Origin: Bacteroidales bacterium UBA4912
GTDB taxonomy: Bacteria; Bacteroidota; Bacteroidia; Bacteroidales; Dysgonomonadaceae
DNA: 7,191 bases
Reading direction: 5' to 3'
NCBI GenBank assembly: GCA_002398875.1
Contig: DHCC01000026.1
Coordinates: forward strand, 1-7,191
Below are positions 5,385-7,191 of the stretch, piece after piece. The number at the start of each line of letters is the position of its first letter. Within the stretch, counting starts at the first letter, position 1. Below the pieces are notes generated by a model, which made no database searches, was not told the origin of the DNA, and was given only the letters and a program-made list of their open reading frames with translations. The position numbers and the translations under genes are program-made.

Positions 5385-7191
5385 ATGAAAAATATAATTA
5401 TTTTATTCCTAATGCTACCTTTATTTCTTGGAGGATGTGTTAACAAAGCAGAAGATACCAACTGGCCGGAAATTACTGCAGAGAGCAAGCCCTGGACCCG
5501 ATGGTGGTGGATGGGCAGTGATGTTGACTCTGCCGGTCTCACTTATAACCTTGAAGCACTTAGCAATGCGGGCATAGGAGGAGTTGAGATTACTCCAATA
5601 TATGGGGTTAAAGGAAGAGAATATCACTATATTAACTACCTCTCACCCGATTGGATGAAGATGCTGGATTTCACTATCACAGAAGCTGGGCGTCTGGGTA
5701 TGGGGGTAGACATGAACAACGGTACCGGATGGCCATTTGGCGGACCAACGGTGAGCGTTGAAGATGCTGCTACAAAAGCATTCTTCAATAATTATAAAGT
5801 AAGTGGAGGGAAAAAACTAGAGGATAAAATTGAGATTTCTGATAGAAGACAAGCCGGTATTTCTTATCTCGATAAAGTAATGGCATATTCCGGAGACGGT
5901 GAAGTTCTGGACATCACCGATAAGCTGACCGAAGAAGGTTATCTCGACTGGGTAGCTCCCGTAGGTGAAGATTACAATATTATTGCACTTTTCGTAGGCA
6001 AATCAAGACAACAAGTTAAAAGATCAGCTCCGGGGGGAGAAGGATATGTACTTAATCATTTCGATAAGGATGCAGTAATGCGTTATCTTGATCAGTTTGA
6101 TAAAGCATTTGCGGAAAGCTCGACTCCTTTCCCGAATACATTCTTTAATGACTCTTATGAAGTTTATGGTGCCGATTGGTCGCCCGATTTGTTAGATCAA
6201 TTTGACAAAAGAAGAGGATATAGACTTCAAGACTATTTTCAGGAATTTCTGGCTGATGGAGCAACAGAAACATCTGTCAGAGTTATTTCTGATTACCGCG
6301 AAACTGTTGGTGATATGCTCCTGGAAAATTTTACCAGACCCTGGACTGAATGGGCACATTCTCATGGTGTGAAAACCAGAAATCAGGCACATGGTTCGCC
6401 AGCAAACCTGATTGACATTTATGCAGCAGTTGATATCCCGGAATGTGAGTCGTTTGGTATTACAGATTTTGATATCCCGGGACTCAGAAAAGACTCTATC
6501 AGGAAAGAGAATGACAGTGATCCTACAATTCTTAAATATGCATCATCTGCAGCTCACATATCAGGAAAACAATATACATCATCTGAAACTTTCACTTGGC
6601 TTACTGAACATTTCAGAACTTCACTTTCACAAGCTAAACCAGAAATAGATCAGATGTTCGCCTCAGGTGTTAATAGAGTATTCTTTCATGGCTCAACCTA
6701 TTCACCGGAAGATGCAAAATGGCCCGGTTGGAAATTCTACGCATCAGTAGATATGTCACCCACAAACACGATTTGGAAAGATGCACCTGCTTTCTTTAGC
6801 TATATAACACGTGTACAATCGTTTTTACAGAGTGGAAAATCTGACAATGACTTCTTGCTTTACCTGCCTATTTATGATATCTGGGAAGAACAGCGTGGAA
6901 ATTATTTTACCACTTTTGCCATCCATGGTATGCGCGAAAGATTACCGGATTTTTGTGATGCAGTAGATATGATTATGAAAAACGGATATGATCTGGATTA
7001 TATTTCTGATCGATTCATGTTAACTACTACATTAGAAAACGGGTTAATTAAAACTGAAGGTGGAGCAACGTATAAAGCTCTAATCATGCCTGCAGTGAAA
7101 AACATCCCTCTTGAAACAATGGAGCAGATAAGGAAATTAACCGAACAGGGCGCAACTGTGATATTTGTTGATCAGTACCCTTCTGATGTGC
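5385..7191 (+). CDS. GH106-type alpha-L-rhamnosidase family lipoprotein (3' truncated by the window edge)
   Basis: Frame 3 is open from ATG 5385 to the last base, giving 602 codons with no stop, so the C-terminus lies outside the window. An in-frame TAA at 5376-5378 fixes this as the earliest start, and it yields a good lipoprotein signal (hydrophobic run, lipobox LGGC, Cys18). From residue 36 the sequence matches the start of GH106: PWTRWWWMGSDVD, then NAGIGGVEITPIYG (61-74) and MGVDMNNGTGWPFGGP (106-121). Later blocks SHGVKTRNQAHGSP (326-339), IPECESFG (351-358), SSETFTW (399-405) and GVNRVFFHGSTY (428-439) fit the catalytic barrel. Glu355 and Glu401 are candidate catalytic residues. GH106 members remove alpha-L-rhamnose; BT0986 of Bacteroides thetaiotaomicron does so on rhamnogalacturonan II. 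Family members usually exceed 1,000 aa, so about 400-500 residues are probably missing. The exact rhamnosyl linkage cannot be read from sequence. Confidence 0.88.
   Translation, partial: MKNIIILFLMLPLFLGGCVNKAEDTNWPEITAESKPWTRWWWMGSDVDSAGLTYNLEALSNAGIGGVEITPIYGVKGREYHYINYLSPDWMKMLDFTITEAGRLGMGVDMNNGTGWPFGGPTVSVEDAATKAFFNNYKVSGGKKLEDKIEISDRRQAGISYLDKVMAYSGDGEVLDITDKLTEEGYLDWVAPVGEDYNIIALFVGKSRQQVKRSAPGGEGYVLNHFDKDAVMRYLDQFDKAFAESSTPFPNTFFNDSYEVYGADWSPDLLDQFDKRRGYRLQDYFQEFLADGATETSVRVISDYRETVGDMLLENFTRPWTEWAHSHGVKTRNQAHGSPANLIDIYAAVDIPECESFGITDFDIPGLRKDSIRKENDSDPTILKYASSAAHISGKQYTSSETFTWLTEHFRTSLSQAKPEIDQMFASGVNRVFFHGSTYSPEDAKWPGWKFYASVDMSPTNTIWKDAPAFFSYITRVQSFLQSGKSDNDFLLYLPIYDIWEEQRGNYFTTFAIHGMRERLPDFCDAVDMIMKNGYDLDYISDRFMLTTTLENGLIKTEGGATYKALIMPAVKNIPLETMEQIRKLTEQGATVIFVDQYPSDV

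Noticed and set aside
5339..5627. Minus-strand frames over the start of the GH106 gene
   Set aside because: They oppose the signal peptide and first conserved GH106 block. No promoter or ribosome binding site supports a divergent small gene.
6430..6481. Short direct repeat ttgatatcccgg about 40 bases apart
   Set aside because: Each copy encodes Asp-Ile-Pro in the GH106 barrel. There are only two copies with no array structure, so it is not a CRISPR or regulatory repeat.
6412..6648. 78-codon + strand open frame
   Set aside because: It lies inside the GH106 gene in a different frame, has no homology-like pattern, and the GH106 frame is strongly coding throughout.

Overview
The window looks like part of a polysaccharide utilisation locus (PUL) from a Bacteroidota (Bacteroidetes) genome. 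The signs are AT-rich DNA, A-rich or absent Shine-Dalgarno sequences, large secreted glycoside hydrolases packed head to tail, and two lipoprotein signal peptides typical of PUL enzymes. All four coding regions are on the + strand. No SusC/SusD pair, regulator, tRNA, mobile element or CRISPR array is visible, so this is an internal slice of a larger locus.

Layout: (1) positions 1-117 hold the last 38 codons of an upstream gene, possibly a GH105/GH88-like unsaturated uronyl hydrolase. Its stop overlaps the next start in an ATGA. (2) 114-2420 encodes a 768-aa lipoprotein with a GH28 beta-helix (polygalacturonase/rhamnogalacturonase type) fused directly to a GH43-like beta-propeller. (3) 2438-5308 encodes a 956-aa secreted GH2-type enzyme with both expected catalytic glutamates and an extended C-terminus. 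(4) From 5385 to the window edge runs the first 602 codons of a GH106-type (alpha-L-rhamnosidase family) lipoprotein, cut off by the window. The gaps are -4, 17 and 76 bp, with no terminator-like hairpin, so a single transcription unit is likely.

GH28 (exo-galacturonic acid or rhamnogalacturonan cleavage), GH43 (usually arabinose, xylose or galactose side chains), GH2 (beta-galactoside, beta-glucuronide or related) and GH106 (alpha-L-rhamnose) together point to a rhamnose- and galacturonate-containing pectin, rhamnogalacturonan I or II. Exact substrates are inference. The most notable points are the two-enzyme GH28-GH43 fusion, the loss of the canonical GH28 histidine, and the GH2 protein with an extra alpha/beta domain. 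I see no evidence for a wholly new kind of system; this is a carbohydrate-degrading cassette with some unusual enzyme architectures.
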